DNA of 13,139 bases from an uncultured Desulfobacca sp. (GCA_937958145.1 CALGOE010000173.1:1-13139), one strand, 5' to 3'; counted from the first letter of the stretch, positions 1 through 6,848 are shown. The notes: a model not told the origin generated them from the letters alone. Numbers and translations: made by a program.

Positions 1-594
1 GGGCGGTTCGTAGGTAGCCTTGCTATGATCCTGGGGAATGCGGGGGGCTTTGCCGGCCGCAATAAGATCCACCGCCTCAACGATGGCTTCAATCCCCAAG
101 GGATAGAGTTTGTTGAAATAAACCGATCCGGTGGTATCATCGGGATCGATGTCCACTTCCTTTTGCAAAAGGATGTCGCCGGTGTCAATACCCTCGTCCA
201 CCCAGAAGATGGTCAGGCCGGTCTTGCTGTCCCCTTCAATGACCGCCCAATTTATGGCCGAGGCGCCCCGGTGTTTGGGCAGGAGGGACGGGTGGTAGCA
301 GATGCTCCCCAACCGGGGCAGCTCCAGGACCCGCCCGGGGACAATGTCGGTGACAAAGGCCAGGATAGCCAGATCCGGGGCCAGCTTTTTCATGGCCTCA
401 AAGGCCTCCGGGTCCTTCATGCGCCGGGGCTGAAACACCGGCACACCCGCGGCCACGGCCGCCTCCTTCAGGGGATCGACTTTGCCCTTGGGGCTGTCGG
501 GGGGGCAAAAGACCCCGACGATGTCATAACGGGGCTGCAACGCTTTAAAAACATCGGCGCCAAAGGCCGCCTGGCCCAGCAGTGCAATACGCAT
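1..594 (-). CDS. 10-formyl-THF hydrolase / formyltransferase-fold protein (3' end outside window)
   Basis: The 198 visible residues form a formyltransferase (Fmt/PurN-like) Rossmann domain that binds 10-formyltetrahydrofolate. The best remembered match is the N-terminal hydrolase domain of ALDH1L1 (10-formyl-THF dehydrogenase), not ordinary methionyl-tRNA formyltransferase: the signature at residues 100-116 (Y-HPSLLPKHRGASAINW) is nearly that of ALDH1L1. His101 and Asp137 (in GIDTGD) correspond by position and by their spacing of 36 to the catalytic His and Asp. The Asn that precedes the His by two residues in Fmt/PurN is Cys99 here; ALDH1L1 also lacks this Asn. The start at 594 has a good ribosome site (AAGGAGG). 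The window ends before the C-terminal part, so it is unknown whether an Fmt C-terminal domain or another domain follows. It is the last of three minus-strand genes after gltX. Likely roles are release of formate and THF from formyl-THF, or formyl transfer; the family is sure, the exact reaction is not. Confidence 0.8.
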   Translation of the reverse strand, partial: MRIALLGQAAFGADVFKALQPRYDIVGVFCPPDSPKGKVDPLKEAAVAAGVPVFQPRRMKDPEAFEAMKKLAPDLAILAFVTDIVPGRVLELPRLGSICYHPSLLPKHRGASAINWAVIEGDSKTGLTIFWVDEGIDTGDILLQKEVDIDPDDTTGSVYFNKLYPLGIEAIVEAVDLIAAGKAPRIPQDHSKATYEPP

Positions 595-657
595 GGCTCC
601 CTCCTTTCAAAAGGGAAAAGGGAATAGGGGTTAGGGGTTAGAGATTACATCAAATTT

Positions 658-683
658 CCTCCTTTTCCCTCTTCCCTTTTCCC
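658..683. repeat. C/T-rich dispersed repeat, copy 1
   Basis: A 26-nt pyrimidine-rich stretch of alternating CCCT and TTTT blocks. A second copy with two mismatches lies at 7884-7909. In both places a complementary purine-rich arm (AAGGGAAAAGGGG-like) lies about 30-50 nt to the left, here at 611-630, so each locus can fold into a hairpin. Both sit in gaps between minus-strand genes. Function unknown; a transcription-termination or genome-specific intergenic repeat is plausible. Confidence 0.6.
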
Positions 684-747
684 TCTTCTAGACCCCTCGC
701 CACGGCGCGGGGCGTGGATTACCCCTGGTTACGGCTTCCGGTTGCCA

Positions 748-939
748 TTAATGATGCCCATGATCATCAGCCGGCGGCTCGGGCTGCGTCGTCGCCGCAT
801 AGAGAGCCACCGCGGTGGCGGCCAGCACGGCGCCGACGGTGATGATCCAGTTGCCGTTCAGCATGGCCAGGCCCAAGAGGGCAAAGATAACAATGTTCAG
901 AAGCATCTGTTTGCCACGATAGTTTTCTGAAACAGTCAT
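748..939 (-). CDS. small two-helix membrane protein with His-rich tail
   Basis: A 63-residue protein of no recognised family. Residues about 12-29 (MLLNIVIFALLGLAMLNG) and about 31-48 (WIITVGAVLAATAVALYA) are two hydrophobic segments separated by a tight N-G-N turn, so a helical hairpin in the inner membrane is expected. The C-terminus is soluble, proline- and acid-rich, and ends in DDHGHH, which could bind a metal. The start at 939 is chosen over an upstream in-frame ATG at 972 because GGAGGT lies six bases before it. It lies between gltX and the formyltransferase gene on the same strand, with about 150 bp on either side, so a shared transcript is possible but not shown. No function is assigned. 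A real gene is supported by the ribosome site and the clean membrane topology. Confidence 0.65.
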   Translation of the reverse strand: MTVSENYRGKQMLLNIVIFALLGLAMLNGNWIITVGAVLAATAVALYAATTQPEPPADDHGHH

Positions 940-1093
940 GATTACCTCCCTCATCGTCTCCATGGATGCCACTCACGGTGGAGTGGCCAAGGTTTTAACA
1001 TCTGTCCATTACCAGCTTACCGCTTATCTGCAAAACCACGGGCAAAGGATTCGGCCCCGGAGGAAACCCGTTGGCTGTGGCTGCCGGCCCTGG

Positions 1094-2488
1094 TTAGCGG
1101 CAGGCCGCCATGGCCGCCTGCAGGCGCCGGTGAACTTCTTCGGGGCCCAGGATCTCCATGATCTCGAATAATCCGGGACTGGCCGCCCGGCCGCTGAGGG
1201 CCAGACGCACCGCTTGGGCGATCTCTTTCATCTTGCGGCCCGATTCCCTCTGGACCTCCTGGAACACGCCGTTCACGGCTTCTTCGGTCCAGGACGGCAG
1301 CCCGGCCAGGCGCTCATTGATGGTCTGGAGGACCGGCCTGATTGCCGCGGTCAGAAATTTGGCCGCGGCTTTTTCTTCGTAGGGACGGGGATCCTGGAAA
1401 TAAAAGAGGGCCTGTTCGGCCATGTCCGCCAATGTATGGGACCGGGGCTGGAGGGTCTGGACGATCTTGACCAGACGGTCGGAAACCTCGACCTGAAGGC
1501 CGCGCTGAGCCAGGAACTCCTGCAAATGCGGGGCCAGGTCCCGGGCCGGCGTCTCCCGCAGATAGTGGCCGTTGAGCCAGGACAATTTTTCCGTGTCAAA
1601 GATGCTGGCGGCCTTGCCCACATGCTCCAGGGTAAAATATCTGATCAGCTCCTCCCGGCTGAAGATCTCCTGGTCGCCGTGGGACCAACCCAGGCGGGCC
1701 AGAAAATTGACCATGGCAGCGGGCAGATAGCCCATTTTCTGGTAATCCAGGACCGAGGGGGCGCCGTGCCGTTTGGAGAGCTTGGCCCGATCCGGCCCCA
1801 GGATCATGGGGATATGAGCAAATTGGGGGATTTTGGCCCCCAGGGCTTCATAGATGAGGATCTGGCGGGGGGTGTTGGGGACGTGATCATCCCCCCGTAT
1901 GACATGGCTGATGTTCATGGTAAGGTCATCCACCACCACGGCGAAATTATAGGTGGGCACACCGTCGGCCCTGACCAGGACGAGGTCATCCAACTCGGCA
2001 TTGTCAAAGGCGATGGACCCTTTGGTGAGATCGTGCCAGTGGGTGACCCCCTGCTGCGGGCCGCGGAACCGCAGGGCCCGGTCCGGCCCTGGCGTCAGGC
2101 CCCGATCCCGGCAGCGACCATGATACCGGGGTTTGTCTTTGCGGGCCAGGGCTTCCTGCCGCTGCTGCTCCAGCATCTCCGGCGGGCAGTCACAATAATA
2201 CGCCGCCCCCCGATTGAACAGTTCCCGGGCAAAGAATGCATAGGTATCCAGGCGTTCGCTCTGGCGGTACGGTCCCTCATCCCAATCCAGCCCCAGCCAT
2301 TGCAGACTGGCCAGGATATCATCCTCGTAGAGCTTTTGGGAGCGCTCCAGGTCGGTATCTTCGATGCGCAGGATGAAGACTCCCTGATAATGGCGGGCAT
2401 AGAGCCAATTGAAGAGCGCGGTGCGGGCGCCGCCGATATGAAAATAGCCCGTGGGGCTGGGGGAAAAGCGGGTCCGAGGTCCAGTCAT
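1094..2488 (-). CDS. gltX: glutamyl-tRNA synthetase
   Basis: Class Ic aminoacyl-tRNA synthetase, 464 aa (E. coli GltX is 471), which charges tRNA-Glu with glutamate in the cytoplasm. The N-terminal FSPSPTGYFHIGGARTALFN (residues 8-27) holds the HIGH-type motif as HIGG, and KLSKRHG at 236-242 is the KMSKS loop. RIEDTD (41-46) and the DDHVPNTPRQI block (201-211) are further family signatures. A zinc-site-like insertion begins with Cys99-x-Cys101 and, 24 residues later, Cys126; the fourth ligand position, His in E. coli, is Asp128 here. The C-terminal third is the alpha-helical anticodon-binding region. Genomes of this kind often use a non-discriminating enzyme with GatCAB amidotransferase, but the sequence alone does not decide this. 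It is the first of three minus-strand genes. Confidence 0.96.
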   Translation of the reverse strand: MTGPRTRFSPSPTGYFHIGGARTALFNWLYARHYQGVFILRIEDTDLERSQKLYEDDILASLQWLGLDWDEGPYRQSERLDTYAFFARELFNRGAAYYCDCPPEMLEQQRQEALARKDKPRYHGRCRDRGLTPGPDRALRFRGPQQGVTHWHDLTKGSIAFDNAELDDLVLVRADGVPTYNFAVVVDDLTMNISHVIRGDDHVPNTPRQILIYEALGAKIPQFAHIPMILGPDRAKLSKRHGAPSVLDYQKMGYLPAAMVNFLARLGWSHGDQEIFSREELIRYFTLEHVGKAASIFDTEKLSWLNGHYLRETPARDLAPHLQEFLAQRGLQVEVSDRLVKIVQTLQPRSHTLADMAEQALFYFQDPRPYEEKAAAKFLTAAIRPVLQTINERLAGLPSWTEEAVNGVFQEVQRESGRKMKEIAQAVRLALSGRAASPGLFEIMEILGPEEVHRRLQAAMAACR

Positions 2489-2519
2489 GCCGAGACGTCC
2501 TTAACACTCTATTTTTCTT

Positions 2520-2550
2520 TTTATATCACATTCCAGCGCCTGCTGGGCAA
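2520..2550 (-). promoter_or_regulatory. possible gltX promoter
   Basis: Reading the minus strand, TTGCCC (2550-2545) is followed after 19 bases by TATAAA (2525-2520), about 30 bp before the gltX start codon. The spacer is longer than the ideal 17, so this is a weak call. Confidence 0.3.
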
Positions 2551-2558
2551 GGATAATT

Positions 2559-2608
2559 CCGGAAATTTTTCCCGGCCGGATCGGAGCCGCCGGAACTTTT
2601 ACCGGCCG
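2559..2608. repeat. pair of short direct repeats, each a small hairpin
   Basis: Two copies of a CCGGAA-(A/C)-TTTT-CCGGCCG unit lie at 2559-2578 and 2590-2608, 31 bp apart. They are identical apart from a few central bases. Each copy can fold (CCGG arms around an A/T-rich loop). They lie just upstream of gltX, in the 743-bp gap before metV. No function is known. Confidence 0.5.
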
Positions 2609-2631
2609 TGGTTCTTTAAACCGGCACCTAG

Positions 2632-2721
2632 AGCTGTTTCTCCAATTTCATAAGTGGTCTGGGCATGTTGGCCATCGGCCTGATCCTTATCTTCAAGCCG
2701 GGCTGGCTCAGGTTCGGCTGA
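2632..2721 (+). pseudogene. possible remnant of a small membrane protein gene
   Basis: After an in-frame TAG at 2629, thirty codons read openly to a TGA at 2721. From an ATG at 2665 the reading is MLAIGLILIFKPGWLRFG, which looks like the final membrane helix and basic tail of a small membrane protein. There is no good ribosome site and no upstream continuation. It could be a decayed gene end or chance. Low confidence. Confidence 0.2.
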
Positions 2722-2835
2722 TTATTCGCTTCCACGACACCTCCCCTGGTCGACACGCCTGTTGGCAGCGCCCTGCGGCGAACTCACCGAGAAGAGGACT
2801 GCTCTCTCATATTGATCAAATGCTCATTAAAATGC

Positions 2836-2864
2836 TTGACCTGGGAAGCCGAGAGCATTATACT
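2836..2864 (+). promoter_or_regulatory. sigma70-type promoter upstream of metVF
   Basis: TTGACC at 2836-2841 and TATACT at 2859-2864 are separated by exactly 17 bp, a close match to the housekeeping consensus in an A/T-rich patch. Transcription would start near 2871, leaving about 360 nt of untranslated RNA before the metV start codon at 3232. Confidence 0.6.
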
Positions 2865-2870
2865 TTAGTT

Positions 2871-3231
2871 GCGAAATATATTAATATTGCTGCAGCCCCC
2901 ATACTACCGGCAAGACTGCGCCTAGATTGCTTGGGGCTGCAGCCAGCCAACCTCTGAAGACGAGGACAGCCATGAAAACTCGCCTATGTTCCGCCGGTGG
3001 TGGGCGGTGCCCCCCGCCAAGCAGAGCCTGAGAACCTCCTGATGAGAAGACAGCGCATCCTCCAGGCTCGGATTATGCCCGCGTCTGAGACCGGTGAGCT
3101 CCGCCCGGTTAGTGATGTGCGCCGTCTTGACCTTATTCACCGTTAGCAGATGAAAACGGCCGCAGGAGAGTCTGTCTGAGGGGCACCCAGCCTCCGCCGG
3201 CAATCTCGCGGCGCCGTTGAAGGAGATTGAT
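2871..3231 (+). promoter_or_regulatory. long structured leader RNA before metV
   Basis: About 360 nt between the predicted start site and metV contain no plausible gene. Two structures stand out. First, a perfect 11-bp inverted repeat (GCTGCAGCCCC at 2889-2899, GGGGCTGCAGC at 2933-2943) encloses a 33-nt loop. Second, a nested hairpin is built from AACGGC (3155-3160) with GCCGTT (3213-3218), CGC with GCG, GAGA (3166-3169) with TCTC (3204-3207), and GAGG (3178-3181) with CCTC (3191-3194). Its foot directly abuts the ribosome site GAAGGAG (3219-3225), so folding could control metV translation. Cobalamin, TPP, SAM/SAH and glycine riboswitch signatures were looked for by eye and not found. It might be a cis-regulatory RNA or a separate small RNA; the class is unknown. 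Confidence 0.4.
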
Positions 3232-3909
3232 ATGATCGGCACCACCAAGAAACCCCTGGAGGAAATCTTCCAGGCTGTGGATGGGTATGCAAAAATCGCC
3301 GTGGTGGGCTGCGACGGCTGCGCCAAGGTCTGTATGACCGGCGGTTTGGACCAGGTCCATGAATTGGCAGCCCAATTAAAAGAACAAGGCAAAGAGATCA
3401 CCCTGGAGGTGAGCCCTGAGCGCACCTGCAATATCATGCACGCCCGCAATTTTCTGACCCCGGTGAAAGACCAGATTGCCGCGGCCGACGCCGTCATTGT
3501 CCTGGGCTGCGGCGGCGCCGTGCAGATCACCCGGCAGACCACCGAAGAACTGGGCCTCACCATCCCCGTCAAAGTCGGACTGGACTCCGTGGGTCACATG
3601 GATATGGTGATTCCGGGTGTGATGGCCATGGAACAGTGCCAGGAGTGCGGTCAATGTATCCTCAATGAGACCGGCGGCATCTGTCCGGTGACCAAATGCG
3701 CCAAAAGTCTGTTGAACGGGCCCTGCGGCGGTTCGGAAAATGGCAAATGCGAAGTGGACCCCAACCGTGACTGCGCCTGGGTGCTGATTTACAACCGCAT
3801 GGCCGCCCTGGGCGAACTGGAACGGCTGCAGCGCTATATGGCGCCCAAAGATTACAGCAAGATGAGTAAACCCCGGGTCTTGTATATCAAAGAAGGGAGG
3901 TGCGCATGA
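3232..3909 (+). CDS. metV: methylenetetrahydrofolate reductase zinc/iron-sulfur subunit (MetV-like, MTHFR_C domain)
   Basis: A 225-aa partner subunit of the MetF-type reductase in the methyl branch of the Wood-Ljungdahl pathway. In acetogens MetV binds MetF and feeds it electrons. Residues about 20-130 form a Rossmann-like half (VVGCDGCAKVC at 25-34, VIVLGCGGAVQ at 88-98). The C-terminal MTHFR_C part is cysteine-dense: CQECGQC (136-142), CPVTKC (151-156), NGPCGG (162-167), then Cys173 and Cys181, enough ligands for Fe-S clusters and a metal site. The ATG at 3232 is preferred over an in-frame TTG at 3217, because the TTG lies within the 3' arm of the leader hairpin and GAAGGAG is spaced correctly for the ATG. 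The stop overlaps the metF start (ATGA), so the two are translationally coupled. Some genomes annotate this as a stand-alone MTHFR C-terminal-domain protein. Confidence 0.9.
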   Translation: MIGTTKKPLEEIFQAVDGYAKIAVVGCDGCAKVCMTGGLDQVHELAAQLKEQGKEITLEVSPERTCNIMHARNFLTPVKDQIAAADAVIVLGCGGAVQITRQTTEELGLTIPVKVGLDSVGHMDMVIPGVMAMEQCQECGQCILNETGGICPVTKCAKSLLNGPCGGSENGKCEVDPNRDCAWVLIYNRMAALGELERLQRYMAPKDYSKMSKPRVLYIKEGRCA

Positions 3910-4808
3910 AACTCACCGAACTGTTCCAGAAAAAAACCTTCGTCATTACCGGTGAAGTGGGACCGGTGAAAGGCTGCTCCCGGCTCAACGGCGGTCCGCC
4001 TCCCGACTATATCCAGGAGGCCCTCAATATCAAAGATCATGTCCACGCGGTGAATGTTACCGACAACCAGGGCGCGGCCATGCGCCTGGGGGCCCTGGCC
4101 GCCTCCGTCCTCACCAAGCAGTTCGGTCTGGAGCCCATCTTTCAGATCACCTGCCGGGACCGCAACCGGTTGGCCATCCAATCCGATCTGCTGGCTGCCT
4201 GCACTCTGGGCATCGACAATGTTTTGTGCCTCACCGGCGACCATATCAAGATCGGCGACCATAAATCCGCCAAACCGGTCTTTGACATCGACTCCGTGCA
4301 GATGTTGAAGATTGCCGCCGGCCTCAACGCTGGCCAGGATATGATGGGCAACCAACTCTCGCAGGCCACCAACCTGGCCCTGGGCGCCGCCGCCAACCCC
4401 AATTTCGAGCCCTTGGACCTGCAGATCATAAAGATGGAGAAGAAAGTGGCGGCCGGGTGCGAATTCTTTCAGACCCAGCCGGTGTATGAGCCACGGAAAT
4501 TCGAAATGTTCATGAAAAAAGTGGAAAGGCTGGGGGTGCCGGTCATGTTCGGCATGGTGGTGATCAAATCACCGGGCATGGCCACGTTCATCAATGAGAA
4601 CGTCACCGGCATTACCGTGCCCGAGGCCTGGACCAACCAGATGGCCGGCGTTCCCAAGGCCGATTACAAGAAAAAGGCCACGGCCATGACCATCGAGCTG
4701 CTCAAGGAGATTGCGCCCATGTGCCAGGGAATTCATTTCATGCCCTTCGGCTGGTCCGACATCATCCCCGAGGTGCTGGACGCCATCCGGCCCTATTTTC
4801 CCCAATAA
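3906..4808 (+). CDS. metF: 5,10-methylenetetrahydrofolate reductase
   Basis: FAD-containing TIM-barrel enzyme of 300 aa that interconverts methylene-THF and methyl-THF. With MetV next door its likely role is in the C1 (Wood-Ljungdahl) pathway as well as, or instead of, methionine synthesis. Glu17 in TGEVGP matches the catalytic Glu of E. coli MetF. LTGDH at 109-113 places Asp112 at the flavin-tuning Asp. FFQTQPVYE (187-195) carries the folate-contacting Gln. The N-terminal GPVKGCSRLNGGPPPDYIQEA region is typical of the acetogen/sulfate-reducer branch. The start at 3906 overlaps the metV stop by 4 bp, with GGGAGG just upstream inside metV. No rnfC2-like, hdrABC or cooS genes lie next to the pair in this window, so the electron donor is not revealed here. 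Confidence 0.93.
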   Translation: MKLTELFQKKTFVITGEVGPVKGCSRLNGGPPPDYIQEALNIKDHVHAVNVTDNQGAAMRLGALAASVLTKQFGLEPIFQITCRDRNRLAIQSDLLAACTLGIDNVLCLTGDHIKIGDHKSAKPVFDIDSVQMLKIAAGLNAGQDMMGNQLSQATNLALGAAANPNFEPLDLQIIKMEKKVAAGCEFFQTQPVYEPRKFEMFMKKVERLGVPVMFGMVVIKSPGMATFINENVTGITVPEAWTNQMAGVPKADYKKKATAMTIELLKEIAPMCQGIHFMPFGWSDIIPEVLDAIRPYFPQ

Positions 4809-4857
4809 GCCAAAGGCAACGCCGTAAGCACCAGAAGCAAGGCGGCAGCACCACGAG

Positions 4858-4887
4858 AACAGGGCGGACCGCTGGGTCCGCCCTGTT
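4858..4887. terminator. hairpin between convergent metF and flavoprotein genes
   Basis: A perfect 13-bp stem (AACAGGGCGGACC, 4858-4870; GGTCCGCCCTGTT, 4875-4887) closes on a GCTG loop. It lies 50 bp after the metF stop and 29 bp from the end of the convergent gene, so it can serve both. A T-tract is weak on either side, so termination is inferred mainly from stem strength and position. Confidence 0.65.
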
Positions 4888-4915
4888 GCTTGTGGGAAAA
4901 ACTTGCGACCTCGTG

Positions 4916-6025
4916 TTACCTGCCCGGAGGCAGGCCATTGACGCCGATCAACTCATCCATCAATTCGTCCACCGAGAGAATTCTGTCCACCAGATGGCCC
5001 CGGCCCCCGATGGTAAAGATGGGTTCTTCCTTGTCGGTGAAGCCATGGGCGCTGTAGAGAACGTTACAGATGCAGAAACTGTCGTGGGAATCTTTGGCCG
5101 AGCAGACAGTAAATTTGCCGGCTTCGTCTCTGCGCAGGACCAAGCCCCGATTGCATTTGGGCGGGCGGGCTTTTTTCAGGGCCAGCTGATAGCCCGGCGA
5201 GGTTTTGATGACCCGAAAGGGCAGGCCGCAGGGGGAACCCGGGTTATTGGCGACGATGATATCGTCTTTTTGGCAATCAAGGATGGCCTGCTTGAAGGCT
5301 GGCGAAGCGCCGCTTTCGTGGGTAGCCGCGAAGCGGGTGCCCATCTGCACACCGTCGGCGCCCAAGTCGTTGACCCAACGGACGATATCATCATGATAGT
5401 AGATGCCGCCGGCCACAATGACCGGATAATCGCCATTTTTTTGGGCAAATTCCTTTACCGGCCCGAAGAGCTTTTCCAGTTGAAATTCCTCTTTGTCCAC
5501 ATCTTTGGGGGAAAACCCCAAATGGCCGCCGGCCAGAGGGCCTTCCAGGACAACGGCGTCAGGGGGCCGTTTGAGCCGCTCCTGCCAGCGCCGCTGAATG
5601 ATCCGCAGCGCCTTGACCGAAGAAACGATGGGGATGAGGGCCACCTCGGAGGCGGCAAGCTCTTCCGGCAGGTTGGTGGGCAAACCGGCGCCCAGAATAA
5701 TGGCATCCACCCCGCCGTCCAGGGCTCCCAAGATGGAATCGGTGAAGGCCTGGTGCAAGGCCACCATAATGTTGATGGCAATGCAACCGCCCCCCTGTTT
5801 GGCTTCGGCCACCTCGATGGCCGCGGCTTCCCGGTCATTGACTTTGCGCCCTAACCGTTTGCTGACAATGGCCGCCAGACCGGCGCTGGAGATGGTGCCC
5901 ACGCCGCCCCGGCGGGCCACGGCCCGGGCCAAGGGGGCCAGGGAAATGCCGATACCCATCCCCCCCTGGACAAATATTACTTCTCTCTTTGCATCTTTAA
6001 TACCAATGGTTGGTAACGTCTTCAT
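4916..6025 (-). CDS. nitronate monooxygenase / NAD(P)H-dependent flavin oxidoreductase family protein
   Basis: A 369-aa FMN-binding TIM barrel of the nitronate monooxygenase/FabK/YrpB superfamily. Seen are the N-terminal IFVQGGMGIGIS (17-28) phosphate/flavin region, EGPLAGGHLGF (161-171) with the family's catalytic His168, and IVAGGIYY (203-210) and GADGVQMGTRF (222-232), which bind the FMN phosphate. The C-terminal extension carries Cys291, Cys308, Cys318 and Cys320 (CNRG, VCSAK, FCICN), which could hold a metal or Fe-S centre and is unlike classic fungal or Pseudomonas enzymes. In strict anaerobes nitronate oxidation is unlikely to be the physiological role; an oxidoreductase or an enoyl-reductase-like role is as plausible. 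The start at 6025 (MKTLPTIGIKD) follows AGGAAG; an upstream in-frame ATG at 6085 adds 20 residues that look non-homologous. Confidence 0.85.
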   Translation of the reverse strand: MKTLPTIGIKDAKREVIFVQGGMGIGISLAPLARAVARRGGVGTISSAGLAAIVSKRLGRKVNDREAAAIEVAEAKQGGGCIAINIMVALHQAFTDSILGALDGGVDAIILGAGLPTNLPEELAASEVALIPIVSSVKALRIIQRRWQERLKRPPDAVVLEGPLAGGHLGFSPKDVDKEEFQLEKLFGPVKEFAQKNGDYPVIVAGGIYYHDDIVRWVNDLGADGVQMGTRFAATHESGASPAFKQAILDCQKDDIIVANNPGSPCGLPFRVIKTSPGYQLALKKARPPKCNRGLVLRRDEAGKFTVCSAKDSHDSFCICNVLYSAHGFTDKEEPIFTIGGRGHLVDRILSVDELMDELIGVNGLPPGR

Positions 6026-6182
6026 TCTTCCTACTTTACTCAAGCAACCGCCATGGTCTCCCCGGTGCCGAACCTGCGACTCCATCGGAACATGAGGGGC
6101 ACAATCTGCACAGAATAACCGCCGCCCCGCTCATCCTGAGCCCTGAGGAGAAGTGTTGGGTCGGGCGCGGCCTCACCCCGGG

Positions 6183-6202
6183 GGCCCGGCAGAGGCCGGG
6201 CC
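6183..6202 (+). terminator. GC hairpin followed by T-rich run
   Basis: GGCCCGGC (6183-6190) and GCCGGGCC (6195-6202) pair perfectly around AGAG, followed by TAATCTTTTT. This is an intrinsic-terminator shape reading on the plus strand, although the genes on both sides are on the minus strand. It may block antisense transcription into the next gene, or act as a simple hairpin downstream of the 6245-6811 gene. Confidence 0.4.
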
Positions 6203-6244
6203 TAATCTTTTTCAAAAGGGTATTATATCATTTTTTAGCAAATG

Positions 6245-6811
6245 CTACTGGAGTTTTTTTGCCACCCAGGCCAGGTTGTTGGCCAGGTTCTTGATGGTCT
6301 CCACTCCCTCTTGGTCTTGCAGGGCATCCCCCTGCTTGAGGCCATAAGCAATGGGCCAGTAGGTGGAGCCGGGGACGACCATGCCCAGGATCATGAAGAA
6401 AAATAATAATTGGGCATAGGTGAAATTTACCCCGGCCCGCCGGGCCACGACGATGGGAGCGCCCACTTTGCGGAAGAAGCGGTTGTCGCCATAGCGGGCA
6501 ATATAGCCGGCCCGGTCCAGGAGGGCCATGAGATTGGGGGTGGCGGAACCGAAATAAACCGGCGAGCCCACCAGGAGGACATCGGCCAGGTGCATTTTCG
6601 GCAGGATTTCCTGGAAATCATCCTCCTGCACACACTGATTCTGCTTTTTCTGACAGGTGCCGCAGGCCAGGCAGGGGTGAATGACCTTATCATGCAAGGA
6701 GATAAACTCGGTCTGCAACCCTTCGGCCGCCAGGACCTCCAGGGCTAGGTGCAGGAGCTGCCAGGTATTGCCCTCTTTCCGGGGCGATCCAGAAATAGCC
6801 AGGGCGAGCAT
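6245..6811 (-). CDS. iron-sulfur flavoprotein (NADPH-dependent FMN reductase family)
   Basis: A 188-aa flavodoxin-fold protein. The N-terminus LAISGSPRKEGNTWQLL (residues 3-19) is the FMN phosphate loop of the FMN-reductase family. VGSPVYFGSATP (81-92) forms the isoalloxazine-contact loop. Between them, Cys47, Cys50, Cys53 and Cys60 give the compact C-x2-C-x2-C-x6-C motif that holds a [4Fe-4S] cluster in archaeal and bacterial iron-sulfur flavoproteins (Isf). Isf homodimers move electrons between ferredoxin and acceptors such as O2 or H2O2 in methanogens; here the partner is unknown. The ATG at 6811 has AAGGAGG six bases before it and is chosen over upstream in-frame starts that precede the fold. 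It has its own promoter and is separated by 219 bp from the flavoprotein gene downstream. Confidence 0.88.
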   Translation of the reverse strand: MLALAISGSPRKEGNTWQLLHLALEVLAAEGLQTEFISLHDKVIHPCLACGTCQKKQNQCVQEDDFQEILPKMHLADVLLVGSPVYFGSATPNLMALLDRAGYIARYGDNRFFRKVGAPIVVARRAGVNFTYAQLLFFFMILGMVVPGSTYWPIAYGLKQGDALQDQEGVETIKNLANNLAWVAKKLQ

Positions 6812-6848
6812 GACTATCCTCCTTCCAGGCATGGTGATCTCGCCCCTT

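Noticed and set aside
1214..2653. 479-codon open frame on the plus strand opposite gltX
   Set aside because: gltX on the other strand is unmistakable with all motifs; the plus frame gives low-complexity G/Q/D-rich protein without family signature, a GC-bias shadow.
3038..3160. Hammerhead ribozyme core (CTGATGAG ... GAAA)
   Set aside because: The GAAA is over 100 nt away and the required stems around the core are not visible.
2871..3231. Known riboswitch or structural RNA (cobalamin, TPP, SAH, glycine, tmRNA, RNase P, SRP) in the metV leader
   Set aside because: A CTGAGA near 3028 and a GGAGAG near 3165 recall TPP and glycine elements, but the remaining conserved positions are absent; no class is claimed.
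2922..3572. 216-codon open frame on the minus strand covering the metV leader
   Set aside because: It runs antisense to metV for half its length, has no ribosome site and no recognisable domain.
4721..5854. 377-codon open frame on the plus strand opposite the flavoprotein gene
   Set aside because: It overlaps the end of metF and runs antisense to a clear NMO-family gene; its protein has no recognisable domain.
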